Source: Bacillus sp. Marseille-Q1617
Lineage (GTDB): Bacteria > Bacillota > Bacilli > Bacillales > Bacillaceae_B
Assembly: GCF_903645295.1 (NCBI RefSeq)
Contig: NZ_CAHJXM010000002.1
Location: 1,121,674 to 1,185,673 of the forward strand
DNA length: 64,000 bases
Direction of reading: 5' to 3'
This document shows, piece after piece, positions 63,875 through 64,000 of this stretch. The position numbers and the translations under genes are program-made. How positions within the stretch are numbered: position 1 is the first letter of the stretch; each line of letters starts with the position of its first letter. Below the pieces are notes generated by a model. It worked only from the letters and a program-made list of their open reading frames with translations, did not search any database and was not told the DNA's origin.

Positions 63875-64000
63875 GATTAAGTCCATATAATTGTGTAAAA
63901 AGAAAGAGTCATTTTATTCCTACTTGGCAACACTGTTTTCAGCGACGATAAACAATGAAAAGAGGAATAAATATGACTCACTTACAGTTTAACCTAGATT
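63875..64000 (+). mobile_element. Left end of a probable IS256-family element (cut by window end)
   Basis: GATTAAGTCCATATAATTGT followed by GTAAAAAG resembles the terminal repeats I know from IS256-type elements. It is followed after 70 bases by a frame starting MTHLQFNLD. The stretch 63678-63874 before it shows no gene. Confidence 0.5.
63973..64000 (+). CDS. Start of a probable IS256-family (mutator-type) transposase, partial
   Basis: The ATG at 63973 follows AGAGGAA with five bases of spacing. Only nine codons (MTHLQFNLD) are in the window. Similar N-termini are known from IS256-type transposases, and the upstream sequence looks like the element's end. The catalytic domain is not visible, so the call rests on a short motif and context. 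Confidence 0.45.

Overview
The window is a chromosomal segment of an endospore-forming Bacillaceae bacterium (Bacillus sensu lato). Protein content and gene order closely follow the B. subtilis motPS-acuCBA-acsA ... tyrS-rpsD ... refZ-hisJ-ezrA-braB-nifZ-thiI-ssp ... ytfIJ-tpx-ytxK-ackA ... argGH ... ald-ytkL-ytoI-nrnA-ytrHI-dnaE-ytsJ-accDA-pfkA-pyk region. Sporulation genes (alpha/beta SASP, ytfJ/gerW, ytrH-ytrI, refZ) with visible sigmaG-, sigmaE- and sigmaH-like promoters confirm a spore former. Genus cannot be fixed from sequence alone; a Rossellomorea/Mesobacillus-like marine or soil bacillus is only a guess. I saw no tRNA, rRNA or CRISPR.

Layout. 1-0.9 kb: end of the sodium stator operon motP-motS. 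1.0-5.5 kb: divergent acetate module, acuABC (reversible acetylation of acetyl-CoA synthetase) against acsA, with a CcpA site in the shared intergenic region. 5.6-11.3 kb: a large class A penicillin-binding protein, tyrS behind a tyrosine T-box, and rpsD with a leader. 11.8-16.8 kb: a membrane-anchored unknown plus diguanylate cyclase dgcP/ytrP, a 760-bp non-coding stretch, methionine gamma-lyase and a free-methionine-sulfoxide reductase. 17-24.9 kb: refZ, hisJ, ezrA, braB, nifZ-type cysteine desulfurase, thiI and an ssp gene. 25-26.5 kb: an intact IS3/IS150-type insertion sequence. 27-32.5 kb: mbcS/ytcI acyl-CoA synthetase, an amidohydrolase, rarD-like permease and an NAD kinase. 32.7-39 kb: sppA-yteJ, ytfIJ, tpx, ytxK and ackA. 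39-47 kb: an EcsC-family protein, argGH, uspA, a purine/cytosine-type permease and ald. 47.9-56.5 kb: ytkL, ytoI, ytpI, nrnA, ytrHI and dnaE. 56.6-63.6 kb: malic enzyme, a FadR-type GntR regulator, accDA, pfkA and pyk. The window ends in the start of a probable IS256-family element.

The genes form a central-carbon theme: glycolysis exit (pfkA, pyk), acetate overflow and reuse (ackA, acsA, acuABC), malate to pyruvate with NADPH (ytsJ), and malonyl-CoA synthesis (accDA). Strong CcpA (cre) candidates lie before acuA, ackA, megL and braB, with a weaker one before pfkA. A perfect TGGTCTGACCA FadR-type operator lies at the predicted start of the malic enzyme-fadR transcript and suggests autoregulation of that operon.

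The most unusual content is intergenic. Two related GC-rich palindromic repeat families (called O1 and O2 here, about 130 bp without insert) occur at eight places between 25 and 49.3 kb. Five of them carry a third, roughly 120-bp hairpin element (the inner element), which also occurs once alone against the nadK stop codon. Apical stems of the inner element differ between copies but keep pairing. One O1 copy is split by the IS3 element, and two nearly identical inverted O1 copies flank ald.
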